64,000 nucleotides of DNA from Colletes latitarsis. Its lineage: Eukaryota > Arthropoda > Insecta > Hymenoptera > Colletidae. The notes under the pieces were generated by a model. The model searched no databases, was not told where the DNA came from, and saw nothing but the letters and a program-made list of their open reading frames with translations. The stretch is taken from contig NW_027488368.1 of NCBI RefSeq assembly GCF_051014445.1, forward strand, positions 6,386,001 through 6,450,000, read 5' to 3'. Positions 39,603 to 49,000 of this stretch are shown in pieces. How positions within the stretch are numbered: position 1 is the stretch's first letter; the number at the start of each line of letters is the position of its first letter. The position numbers were made by a program, and so were the translations under genes.

Positions 39603-41827
39603 TGGCCAGATCCTGGGCTTTTTCTGGTTTGGATCCCGTAGTAATGTGGTTCCACACCGAAACAGTCAATAAAAGCTGGTTGCGATTAGTATTTTAGAGA
39701 ATAACGCTGGTTATGTCTGGGTTAGTTCTGGTATTTGCAATCATCTCGCTCATACTTTCGCGTTTTTCGCATAGTTGTTGGCCAGATCCAGCGTTTTTTC
39801 TGGATTGGATCCCGTAGTAATGTGACTCCACACCGAAACAGTCAATTAAACCTGGTTGCGATTAATATTTTAGAGGATAACGCCGGTTATGTCTCGGTCA
39901 GGTCTGGGATTTGCCCTTATCTGGCTCATACTTTCGCATTTTTCGCATACTTGTTGGCCAGATGCTCGCCTTTTTCTGGTTTGGATCACGTAGTAATGCG
40001 GTACCACACCGAAACAGTCAATTAAACCTGGTTGCGATTTATATTTTAGAGGATAACGCCGGTTATGTCTCGGTCAGGTCTGGGATTTGCCCTCATCTGG
40101 CTCGTACTTTCGCATTTTTCGCATACTTGTAGCCAGATCCTGGGCTTTTTCTGGTTTGGATCACGTAGTAATGTGGTACCACACTGACACAGTCAATTAA
40201 ATCTGGTTGCGATTAATATTTTGGAGGATAACGCTGGTTATGTCTTGGTTAGCACTGGGATTTGCCCTCATCTGGCTCGTACTTTCGCATTTTTCGCATA
40301 CTGGTTGGCCAGATCTTGGCCTTCTTCTGGTTTGGATCCCGTAGTAATGTGGTTCCACACCGAACAGTCAATAAAAGCTGGTTCCGATTAGTATTTTAGA
40401 GGTTAACGCCGGTTATGTTTCGGTCAGGTCTCGGATTTGCCGTCATCTGGCTCGTACTTCCGCGTTTTTCGCATACTTGTTGGCCAGGTCCTGGGTTTTT
40501 TTCTGGTTTGGATCTCGTAGTAATTAGGTTCCACACCGAAACAGTCAATGAAACCTGGTTGCGATTAATATTTTAGAGGATAACGCCGGTTATGTCTGGG
40601 TTAGGTCTGGTATTTGCCCTCATCTGGCTCGTACTTTCGCATTTTTCGCATACTTGTTGGCCAGATCCTGGCGTTTTTCTGGTTTGCATCCCGTAGAAAT
40701 GTGGTACCACACAGAAACAGTCAATAAAAGCTGGTTCCGATTAGCATTTCAGACGATAACCCTGATTATGTCTGGGTTAGTTCTGGGATTTGCAATCATC
40801 TGGCTCATACCTTCGCGTTTTTCGCATACTTGCTGGCCAGATCCTGCGTTTTCTCTGAATTGGATCACGTAGTAATGTGGTTCCACACCGCAACAGTCAA
40901 TTAAACCCGGTTTCGATTAATATTTTGGAGGATAACGCTGGTTATGTTTGGGTTAGATCTGGTATTTGCAATCATCTGGCACATACTTTCGCTTTTTTCG
41001 CATACTTGTTGGCCAGATCCTGGGATATTTCTGGTTTGGATCACGTAGTAATGTGGTACCACACTGAAACAGTCAATAAAAGCTGGTTCCGATTAGTATT
41101 TTAGAGAATAACGCTGGTTATGTCAGGGTTAGTTCTGGTATTTGCAATCATCTGGCTCATACTTTCGCGTTTCTCGCATACTTGCTGGCCAGATCCTGCG
41201 TTTCTACTGGTTTGGATCCCGTCGTAATGTGGTTCCACACCGAAACAGTCAATTAAACCTGGTTGAGATTAATATTTTAGAGGATAACGCCGGTTTTGTC
41301 TGGGTTAGCTCAGGTATTTGCCCTCATCTGGCTCGTACTTTCGCATTTTTCGCATACTTGTTGGCCAGATCCTGAGCTTTTTCTGGTTTATATCACGTAG
41401 TAATGTGGAACCACACTGAAACAGTCAATAAAAGCTTGTTCCGTTTAGTATTTTAGAGGATAACGCTGGTTATGACTGGGTTAGTTATGGTATTTGCAAT
41501 CATCTGGCTCATACTTTCGCGTTTTTCGCATACTTGTTGGCCAGATCCTGGCCCCTTGCTGGTTTGGATCCCGTAGTAATGTGGTTTCACACCGAAACAG
41601 TCAATTAAACCTGGTTGCGATTAATATTTTAGAGGATAACGCCGGTTATGTCTGGGTTAGGTCTGGTAATTACCCTCATCTGGCACGTACTTTCGCATTT
41701 TTCGCATACTTGTTGGCCAGATCTTGGCCTTTTTCTGGTGTGGATCACGTAGTAATGCGGTACCACACCGAAACAGTCAATTAAACCTGGTTGCGATTAA
41801 TATTTTAGAGGATAATGCCGGTTATGT
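39603..41827 (+). repeat. long duplicated satellite block, copy B
   Basis: This is the partner of 32446-35198, shorter by three monomers at a clean monomer-register junction near 41130. Private indels and substitutions are shared throughout, so the block was copied as one piece rather than assembled by convergent changes. Confidence 0.85.
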
Positions 41828-43814
41828 TTGGGTTAGATCTGGTATTTGCAATCATCTGGCACATACTTTCGCTTGCTTCGCATACTTGTTGGCCAGATCC
41901 TGGGATATTTCTGGTTTGGATCACGTAGTAATGTGGTACCACACCGAAACAGTCAATTAAACCTGGTTTCGATTAATATTTTGGAGGATAACGCTGGTTA
42001 TGTTTGGGTTAGTTCTGGTATTTGCAATCATCTGGCACATACTTTCGCGTTTTTCGCATACTTGTTGGCCAGATCCAGCGTTTTTTCTGGATTGGGTCCC
42101 GTATTAATGTGGTTCCACACTGAAACCGTCAATAGAAGCTGGTTGCGATTAGTATTTTAGAGGATAACGCTGGTTACGTCTGGGTTAGTTCTGGTATTTG
42201 CAATCATCTGGCTCATACTTTCGCGTTTTTCGCGTACTTGTTGGCCAGATCCAGCGCTTTTTCTGATTTGGATCCCGTAGTAATATGTTTCCACACCGAA
42301 ACAGTCAATGAAACCTGGTTTCGAGTAATATTTTCGAGGATAACGCTGGTTATGTTTGGGTTAGATCTGGTATTTGCCCTCATCTGGCTCGTACTATCGC
42401 ATTTTTCGCATACTTGTTGGCCTGATCTTGGACTTTTTCTGGTTTGGATCACGTAGTAATGCGGTACCACACCGAAACTGTCAATTGAACCTGGTTGCTA
42501 GTAATATTTTAGAGGATAACGCCGGTTATGTCTGGGTTAGTTCTGGGATTTGCACTCATCTGGTTCGTACCTTCGTATTTTTCGCATACTTGGCAAGATC
42601 CTGGGCTTTTTCTGGTTTGGATCACGTACTATTGCGGTACCACACCGAAGCAGTCAATTAAACCTGGTTGCGATTAATGTTTTCGAGGATAACGCCGGTT
42701 ATGTCTGGGTTAGGTCTGGTATTTGCAATCATCTGGCTCATACTTTCGCGTTTTTCGCATACTTGTTGGCCAGATCCTGGGCTTTTTCTGGTTTGGAACA
42801 CGTAGTAATGTGGTACCACACTGACACAGTCAATAAAAGCTGGTTGCGATTAGTATTTTAGAGGATAACGCTGGTTATGTCTGGGTTAGTTCTGGTATTT
42901 ACAATCATCTGGCTCGAACTTTCGCATTTTTCGCATACTTGTTGGCCAGATCCTGGGATATTTCTGGTTTGGATCATGTAGTAATGTGGTACCACACCGA
43001 AACAGTCAATTAAACCTGGTTTCGATTAATATTTTGGAGGATAACGCTGGTTATGTTTGGGTTAGGTCTGGTATTTGCAATCATCTGGCACATACTTTCG
43101 TTTTTTGCGCATACCTGTTGGCCAGATCCTGGGATATTTCTGGTTTGGATCACGTACTATTGCGGTACCACACCGAAGCAGTCAATTAAACCTGGATGCG
43201 ATTAATGTTTTCGAGGATAACGCCGGTTATGTCTGGGTTAGGTCTGGTATTTGCAATCATCTGGCTCATTCTTTCGCGTTTTTCGCATACTTGTTGGCCA
43301 GATCCTCGCCTTTTTCTGGTTTGGATCACGCAGTAATGCGGTACCACACCGAAATAGTCAATAAAACCTGGTTGCGAGTAATATTTTAGAGGATAACGCC
43401 GGTTATGTCTGGGTTAGGTCTGGGATTTGCCCTCATCTGGCTCGTACCTTCGCATTTTTCGCATACTTGTTGGCAATATCCTGGGCTTTTACTGGTTTGG
43501 ATCACGTACTATTGCGGTACCACACCGAAGCAGTCAATTAAACCTGGTTGCGATCAATGTTTTCGAGGATAACGCCGGTTATGTCTCGGTTAGGTCTGGG
43601 ATTTGCCCTCATCTGGCTCGTACTTTCGCATTTTTCGCATACTTGTTGGCCAGATCCTGGGCTTTTTCTGATTTGGATCCTGTAGTAATATGTTTCCACT
43701 CCGAAACAGTCAATTAAACCTGGTTTCGAGTAATATTTTCGAGGATAACGCTGGTTACGTTTGGGTTAGATCTGGTATTTGCCCTCATCTGGCTCGTAGT
43801 TTCGCATTTTTCGC

Positions 43815-43828
43815 ATACTTGTTGACCA
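43815..43828 (+). repeat. target-site duplication, left copy
   Basis: ATACTTGTTGACCA is satellite sequence directly before the first element base. An identical copy follows the A tract at 49820-49833. The leading A of the right copy could belong to the tail, so the duplication is 13 or 14 bp. Confidence 0.93.
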
Positions 43829-43857
43829 TCCCTCAGGGGCTGCCAGCCTTTCAGCTG

Positions 43858-43915
43858 CAGTACAGGCTTAACGAACCCGGGGTACCCGAGTCATACACAC
43901 ACCGTAAGCCTGCTG
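43858..43915 (+). other. 5'UTR stem (arms 43858-43869 and 43906-43915)
   Basis: CAGGCTT at 43863-43869 pairs with AAGCCTG at 43906-43912. CAG at 43858-43860 pairs with CTG at 43913-43915 across a two-base bulge, giving ten pairs. Confidence 0.65.
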
Positions 43916-43917
43916 TT

Positions 43918-43974
43918 GGTCGTCACAACGACCCATTCACAATTCCCTATTGGTTTTGTGAATGGTACGTGACG
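43918..43974 (+). other. 5'UTR nested and competing hairpins
   Basis: CCATTCACAA at 43933-43942 pairs perfectly with 43956-43965, and an outer CGTCAC at 43921-43926 pairs with 43969-43974. A competing hairpin, GGTCGT (43918-43923) with ACGACC (43928-43933), shares bases with the outer stem, so the two folds exclude each other. Confidence 0.65.
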
Positions 43975-44212
43975 GCAGGAGGAACGGGGGTCTTGGCTTA
44001 ACCGCCTGGGCCACGAGTATGGCGACTCTATAAAATCGCCCTCCAATCCTAAGCTATGGTGCGCGGCGATGGGATGCATGGTTGGGGGAGAAGGCCCAAT
44101 CCCAAGCGACCACCTCCGGGGAACCTGCCGAACCCCCGGTGTATTAGGCTTACCCGGGTAAGGCGGCTCTGCCCGGGTGGACCTTTATTTCCGACCATCT
44201 CGTGGGATTCTT

Positions 44213-46093
44213 ATGGACACAGAAAATAAAATGGGGATGGGGCGGGTTTTGTCGGTTGGGGAGGACGGAGACGGGGTTGGGGTTAGGGTGGCGGCGCTCG
44301 CGCCCCACTCAGCGCCAGGTCCGGCTTCGTGGAGGGTGGAGGAGGACGACGAGACGGCGTCGGTCTCGTCCTTCTCCTCCAGCACGAGCCACATAGGCTC
44401 TAAGAGGAAGAGGACGGGGCAGGCCGTCGTCGAGGTGGGCGGGGCGATGAGCCCGTCGGTGAGGCTGAGTTGCCTCAGGGACGAGGTGACCGAGGAGATA
44501 TCGGAGAGGATCTCCTCGTCCCTGAGGCGGGTGGAGAAAGTCGCCGCTGCCTGCGCCTTTAAGGGGCAGAAAAGCGGTGGCGCGGAGGCCCTGAAGGCCG
44601 CGGCGGAGGAAATGAGGGAGGCGGCGCGGGAGCTCAGAGGGCGGAACGCCCGTCTGCAGCTCCTGTTGGAGGAGGAGCGACAGGGGTGGAGGAGGGCAGA
44701 GGCGCTGTGGAACAGCGCGGCCCTCCCTCCCATCCTCCCTCCTCCTCCACCGCCGCGTCCCTCGGCGGAGGTAAATAAGCGGAGTGCGGCGGCAGTGGTG
44801 CGGGGCACCGCGGGCCCCTCCACCCGCACTCCGCCCGTGAAGAAGTCCCCGTCCTCCTCAGAAGACGATCTTCTGAGGAGGATTGGGGACATGATTGATG
44901 GCAAGCTGGCCGCCTTCCGGGAGGAGCTACTCGCCGGAAGAGCGGTCAGCAGGAAGGTGGTGCCTCCCCGACCTGTTCCGGTACAGTCGGGGAAGGCAAA
45001 GAAGGGCGGAGTGAAGGCTCCGCCCAGCGTTGCGGCACCAGGGCCCCGGGTCGCGACCCCCAAGAGGGGTGGTGTACCCGTGGTCGCGGTGGTCGCGTCC
45101 TCCACAGCACCCTCCCAAGGGGGGGTGGCGTGGAGTGAGGTGGTGGGGCGGAAGGCGAAGCGGGCGGCGAGGAAGGCCTCGCAACCGCAGCCTCCGCCTC
45201 CGCCGCCGGCGGCCAAGGTAAAGGCCGCGAAGGTCGGGAAGGCACGACCAGGTCGTCCCCCAAAAACGGCAGCGGTGGCGCTGACCGTTGCGCAGGGGGG
45301 CGACCTGACCCTCGCGGAGGCGATGCGGCTCGCCAGGGAGAATATCTCCCTGGAAGAGCTGGGCATCGCCTCCGTGAGGGCGAAGAGGGCCGTGACCGGG
45401 GGTCTCTTGCTGGAGATCCCCGGTGCAGAAGGCGGCGCGAAGGCGGATCGTCTCGCCCAGAGGCTCCGGGAGCAGCTGGGCGAGCGAGGTGTCCGGGTCG
45501 CCCGGCCCACGAAGCGCACGGAGATGCGCGTTTGTGGGCTGGACGACTCGGTCAGCGCACAGGATGTGTCCCGTGCCCTTGCGAGGGCGGGGGACTGGCC
45601 TGTGGAGGACCTGCGGATCGGAGAGATCCGCAGGTCGCCCTCCGGCCTCGGGTCGGTGTGGGCCCGGTGCCCCCTCTCCGCCGCCCGTAAGGTGGCGGAA
45701 TCCGGGAGGGTGTTGGTGGGGTGGGTTTCGGCGCGAGTGGAAATCCTCGCGCCGCGCCCGCTCCAGTGTCACCGCTGCCTCGAATTGGGGCACGTGAGGC
45801 AGTGGTGCACCTCGCCGGTGGACCGCAGCGGTCAGTGTTACCGCTGCGGTGCCAAAGAGCACCGTGCGAGCCAGTGCTCGGCGGCCCCCCACTGCCCGCT
45901 GTGTGCGGACATGGGGAGGCCAGCCGATCACAGGGTGGGGAGCAAGAAGTGCTCCCCCCCCCCCTCCCGGAAGGAGAGGAAGAGGCGGGCTGCACCGGCT
46001 CCGGTGCCGAGGGCGGTGGCATCGTCCTCCATGGAGGTGGACGGTGCTACGGGGACGGACGGCCGGGAGGAGGCTGGCGCGGCCATTAATTAA
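44213..46093 (+). CDS. ORF1 protein, Gag-like nucleic-acid-binding protein
   Basis: 626 residues from the ATG at 44213. The frame stays open upstream to a GTG at 44177, but ATG is the more credible start; its context is weak (C at -3, G at +4). Residues 90-165 are rich in E, R, L and A with a heptad-like pattern, suggesting a coiled coil for self-association. Proline-rich runs lie at about 171-183 and 325-332. The stretch from about 240 to 350 is rich in K, R, P and A. At the C-terminus are three zinc knuckles: C519-C522-H527-C532, C542-C545-H550-C555, and a longer third with C561, C564, H573 and C580. Three knuckles are typical of ORF1 in R1-clade elements, where the protein binds element RNA, forms the RNP and helps target the chromosome. 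The stop overlaps the ORF2 start. The family assignment is firm; the coiled coil is inferred by eye. Confidence 0.93.
   Translation: MDTENKMGMGRVLSVGEDGDGVGVRVAALAPHSAPGPASWRVEEDDETASVSSFSSSTSHIGSKRKRTGQAVVEVGGAMSPSVRLSCLRDEVTEEISERISSSLRRVEKVAAACAFKGQKSGGAEALKAAAEEMREAARELRGRNARLQLLLEEERQGWRRAEALWNSAALPPILPPPPPPRPSAEVNKRSAAAVVRGTAGPSTRTPPVKKSPSSSEDDLLRRIGDMIDGKLAAFREELLAGRAVSRKVVPPRPVPVQSGKAKKGGVKAPPSVAAPGPRVATPKRGGVPVVAVVASSTAPSQGGVAWSEVVGRKAKRAARKASQPQPPPPPPAAKVKAAKVGKARPGRPPKTAAVALTVAQGGDLTLAEAMRLARENISLEELGIASVRAKRAVTGGLLLEIPGAEGGAKADRLAQRLREQLGERGVRVARPTKRTEMRVCGLDDSVSAQDVSRALARAGDWPVEDLRIGEIRRSPSGLGSVWARCPLSAARKVAESGRVLVGWVSARVEILAPRPLQCHRCLELGHVRQWCTSPVDRSGQCYRCGAKEHRASQCSAAPHCPLCADMGRPADHRVGSKKCSPPPSRKERKRRAAPAPVPRAVASSSMEVDGATGTDGREEAGAAIN
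44473..44527 (+). other. ORF1 hairpin, 14-bp perfect stem
   Basis: Arm 44473-44486 is the exact reverse complement of 44514-44527. A second possible stem, 44492-44499 with 44510-44517, shares bases with the right arm and would compete. The sequence codes residues 87-105. Confidence 0.8.
44852..44882 (+). other. ORF1 hairpin, 14-bp perfect stem, 3-base loop
   Basis: Arm 44852-44865 and arm 44869-44882 are exact reverse complements around CGA. They code residues 214-223 (SSSEDDLLRR), so the palindrome is carried by codon choice. Confidence 0.85.
45395..45424 (+). other. ORF1 hairpin, 12 pairs
   Basis: 45395-45406 pairs with 45413-45424 with one G-U pair and a six-base loop. Confidence 0.7.
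45608..45636 (+). other. ORF1 hairpin, 12-bp perfect stem
   Basis: Arms 45608-45619 and 45625-45636 are exact reverse complements around a five-base loop. Confidence 0.8.
45822..45850 (+). other. ORF1 hairpin over zinc knuckle 2, 11-bp perfect stem
   Basis: ACCGCAGCGGT at 45822-45832 and ACCGCTGCGGT at 45840-45850 pair fully around a seven-base loop. The right arm codes YRCG of the second knuckle. Confidence 0.8.
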
Positions 46094-46095
46094 TG
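46091..46095 (+). promoter_or_regulatory. ORF1-ORF2 stop-start overlap, TAATG
   Basis: The ORF1 stop TAA (46091-46093) shares its last A with the ORF2 ATG (46093-46095). In Bombyx SART1, also of the R1 clade, a UAAUG overlap is reported to couple ORF2 translation to ORF1 termination by reinitiation. The same arrangement here suggests the same mechanism. An 8-bp hairpin (46145-46152 with 46159-46166) lies about 50 bases downstream. Confidence 0.88.
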
Positions 46096-49000
46096 CCGCC
46101 CCGCCTCCTCCTCCAGGCCAACCTCAACCACTGCCGCGCGGCACAGGACTTGATGTCCCAAGTCCTCGCGGAGTGGGGGGTTGGCCTGGCGGTCGCCGCC
46201 GAGCCGTACCGCGTCCCTGATCACCCTCATTGGGTAGGCGACGCGGACGGCTTGGTGGCGACGGTATGGGGAGGGGGCGACGGGTCCCCACCGTTCTCCT
46301 TGTTGGAGCGCGGTCGGGGATTCGTCGCCGTGGACTGGGGGGGAGTCGCTGTGGTGGGGTGCTACATTTCGCCCCGTAGCGGTCACGCTGCGTTCGAGCT
46401 GTACTTGGCCGAGGTCGCGGCATGCGTGCAGCGCTACACGGCCCGGCCGGTGCTGGTCCTGGGGGATTTCAATGCCAAGTCGGTGGCTTGGGGATCCCCC
46501 AGGACCTCCGTTCGCGGCGGGATCCTGGGCGATTGGGCGGCGGGGCTCGACCTCCGGGTATTGAACCGGGGGTCGGAGCACACATGCGTGCGGCGATATG
46601 GGGGGTCCATCGTGGATGTTGGATTCGCGACCCCCAACGCCGTGCGCATGGTGTCGGGTTGGCACGTGGTCGCGGGGGCAGAGACACTCTCCGATCACCG
46701 GTACATCCGGATGGAGGTCTCTGCCGCCGCGAGTGCATCCCGACACGGCCGCCTGCGTGGCACCCCACCACGCCGCTGGGCGCTTCGGCGCCTGGACAAG
46801 GACGCCCTGATGGCAGCTGCCCTCGCTGCAACTTGGCCGCAGGGAGCGGCCGAGTTGCCGAGCATAGAGGAGGAGGTCGCCCGGCTCGGAGCATTGGTCG
46901 CGGGTATTTGCGACGCGGCGATGCCTCGGTTCGGGCGGGCTTCTCCTCGCCGGGCGGTGTACTGGTGGTCGGACGCGATCGCGGAGTTGCGAGTCGCGAC
47001 TGTCCGCGCCCGACGCCAGTACACCCGCGCGCGCCGTCGTCAACGTACAGGCGACGGCGTGGCGCGAGCGAGGACAGCTGATGACCTGTATGGAGCATAC
47101 CGCGTGGCGCGGGTTGCTCTGCAGGTCGCCATCAAACGGGCCAAGACCCGGGCATGGAAGGAGCTCCTCCAGACCCTTGATGACGATCCATGGGGGCGCC
47201 CATATAAGGTGGTGCTGAATAAGCTCCGCCCCTGGGCGCCCCCCGTCACCGAGGGTCTTGACCCCCGGCTGCTGGAGGACGTGGTCAATACACTCTTCCC
47301 AATTGGGGAGAGGGGACCGCGTCCTCCGGCGGCGGCGGCTGTCCCAGTGGAGTGGACGGCCGAGCTGGGGGTCACGCAGGAGGAGCTGGCAGCGGCCATC
47401 AGACGGCTCGGGGTTCGTAACACGGCCCCGGGTCCGGATGGTGTGCCCGGCCGGGTTTGGGTCTTGACCCAGGGCGTCCTTGGGGCCGACCTCAGGCGGT
47501 TGTTCGACCGCTGCCTGAGGGACGGGCGATTCCCCCCCAGTTGGAAGGTGGCGAGGATGGTCCTCCTCCGGAAGGAGGGTCGGCCCGCGGAGTCTCCCTC
47601 TTCATACCGGCCCATTTGTCTCCTCGACGAGGTGGGCAAGCTCTTCGAGCGTGTGATTGCTGCCCGCCTCGTCGAGCACCTGTCGCGGGGTGATCCCGGT
47701 CTGGCCGACTGCCAGTTCGGTTTCCGGGGGGGCCGATCGACTATCGACGCGATAGGTCGTGTGAGGGCCCTCTCGGGGGCGGCCGTCTCCCGGGGAGGGG
47801 TGGCATTGGCAATATCTTTGGATATTGCCAATGCCTTTAACACCCTCCCCTGGGAAGAGATAAGGAGGGGACTCGAATATCATCGAGTCCCCTCTTGTCT
47901 CAGGGCGGTCGTCGGGGATTATCTCCGCGGCAGGTGGATCGAGTATCCGGGCCGGGATGGTGATATGCGGAGGGAGGTGTACTGCGGTGTTCCGCAGGGG
48001 TCGGTCCTCGGGCCACTCCTGTGGAACATCGCGTACGACTCGGTGATGCGGGCCGGCCTCCCCGACGGCGTCAGCACGGTGTGTTATGCGGATGACACAC
48101 TGGTGCTGGCCGTCGGGGCGCACTGGGGGAGGGCCATGCGTCGCGCGGAGGAGGGGTCGCAACGCGTCGTCGACCGGATCAGGGGGATGGGGATGACGGT
48201 GGCGGTCCATAAGACCGAGGTGATTGCGTTTCATTCACCTCGGCAGGATCCGCCACCCCCTCTGATCCGGGTGGGTGGGGCTGACATCGAGGTGAAGCCC
48301 CAGATCAGGTATCTGGGGCTGATCCTCGATAGCCACTGGCGTTTCGAGGAGCATTTCCGCTGCCTGGTCCCCCGGTTGGAAAGGATGGTTGCGGCTCTGG
48401 GCCGGATCCTGCCCAACCTGGGGGGCCCGGCGGGCCGAGTTCGTCGCCTCTATGTGGCAATGGTCCAGTCGGTGGCCCTATACGGGGCCCCCGTCTGGGC
48501 GGACGACCTGGCTGCCTCCCGGCGCAGCATGACTATGCTGCGTCGGGTGCAGAGGCGCATGGCGCTCAGGGTCGTCCGCGGGTATCGGACCGTGTCACAT
48601 GAGGCGGCGACGGTTCTAGCGGGGATGCCGCCCATGGACCTGCTCGCGCGGTCGCACGCGGTGATGTACCGGCACCGCGTCGACCGTCGCGCGGGGGTGG
48701 GGGCGGTCCCGGGCGGGCAGGAACCTGCTTGGGGCGATTTGAAGCGCCAGGCCCGGCAGTCCGTGTTGCTCGCGTGGCAGGAGCGGCTGGCTCTGCCAAC
48801 CGCGGGGCACCGGACTGTCGGGGCTGTTCGGCCACTCCTGAAGGAGTGGCTGGACAGAGGCCATGGCAGCCTCACCTACCGGCTGGCACAGGTGTTTTCC
48901 GGGCATGGCAGCTTCGGAAGATACCTGTGCCGGAAAGGGAAGGAGCCGACGGCGCGTTGCTGCCACTGCGACGCTGAGCAGGACACGGCGGATCATACTC

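Larger units (their letters stand above)
1..43828 (+). repeat. 176-bp satellite array, left arm
   Basis: The whole stretch is head-to-tail copies of a monomer of about 176 bp, roughly 249 units by length. Anchors recurring every 176 bp include GGATAACGCCGGTTATG, CTCATCTGGCTCGTAC, TTTCGCATTTTTCGCATAC and ACGTAGTAATG. All copies have the same orientation. Monomers vary by scattered substitutions and small indels, and the variants cluster locally. I see no host gene, RNA gene or second transposon in it. The open frames of about 96 codons on the + strand begin at TTG rather than ATG and recur with the monomer, so they are not genes. The array runs off the left edge of the window. Confidence 0.97.
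43829..44212 (+). promoter_or_regulatory. 5'UTR of the retrotransposon
   Basis: About 384 bases lie between the target-site duplication and the first in-frame ATG of ORF1. The region is rich in inverted repeats (annotated separately). It holds upstream ATGs at 43962, 44019, 44056, 44069, 44074 and 44078, which would hinder simple scanning to ORF1. A 14-bp palindrome CTTACCCGGGTAAG is at 44149-44162. Non-LTR elements usually have an internal promoter near their first base, but I cannot point to a definite initiator here. Confidence 0.75.

Noticed and set aside
1..43828. CRISPR array
   Set aside because: The direct repeats are continuous 176-bp monomers with no unique spacers, and the eukaryotic retrotransposon rules out a prokaryotic locus.
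43829..43900. HDV-like ribozyme at the element start
   Set aside because: Short complementary pieces exist (GGCTG with CAGCC), but I could not place all five helices and the catalytic C. It is left as a test, not a call.
44029..44035. TATAAAA as a TATA box
   Set aside because: It lies 200 bases inside the transcribed element, within a small GGCGA/TCGCC hairpin. R1-type elements do not usually depend on a TATA box at this place.
44177..44212. GTG at 44177 as the ORF1 start
   Set aside because: A eukaryotic element would normally use ATG. The ATG at 44213 is the first in the frame, and the 12 upstream codons show no conserved feature I recognise.
44185..45931. Long antisense open frames (444 and 334 codons) across ORF1
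   Set aside because: GC-rich sequence has few stop codons on either strand. The sense frame has zinc knuckles and fits the family, while the antisense products are low-complexity with no domain.
46090..47843. Antisense and alternate-frame open frames across ORF2
   Set aside because: They are shadows of ORF2, whose endonuclease and RT motifs settle the frame.
48121..48180. RNase H domain in ORF2
   Set aside because: After the RT I see only the thumb and connection region, the CCHC motif and a basic tail. No DEDD-type pattern is evident.
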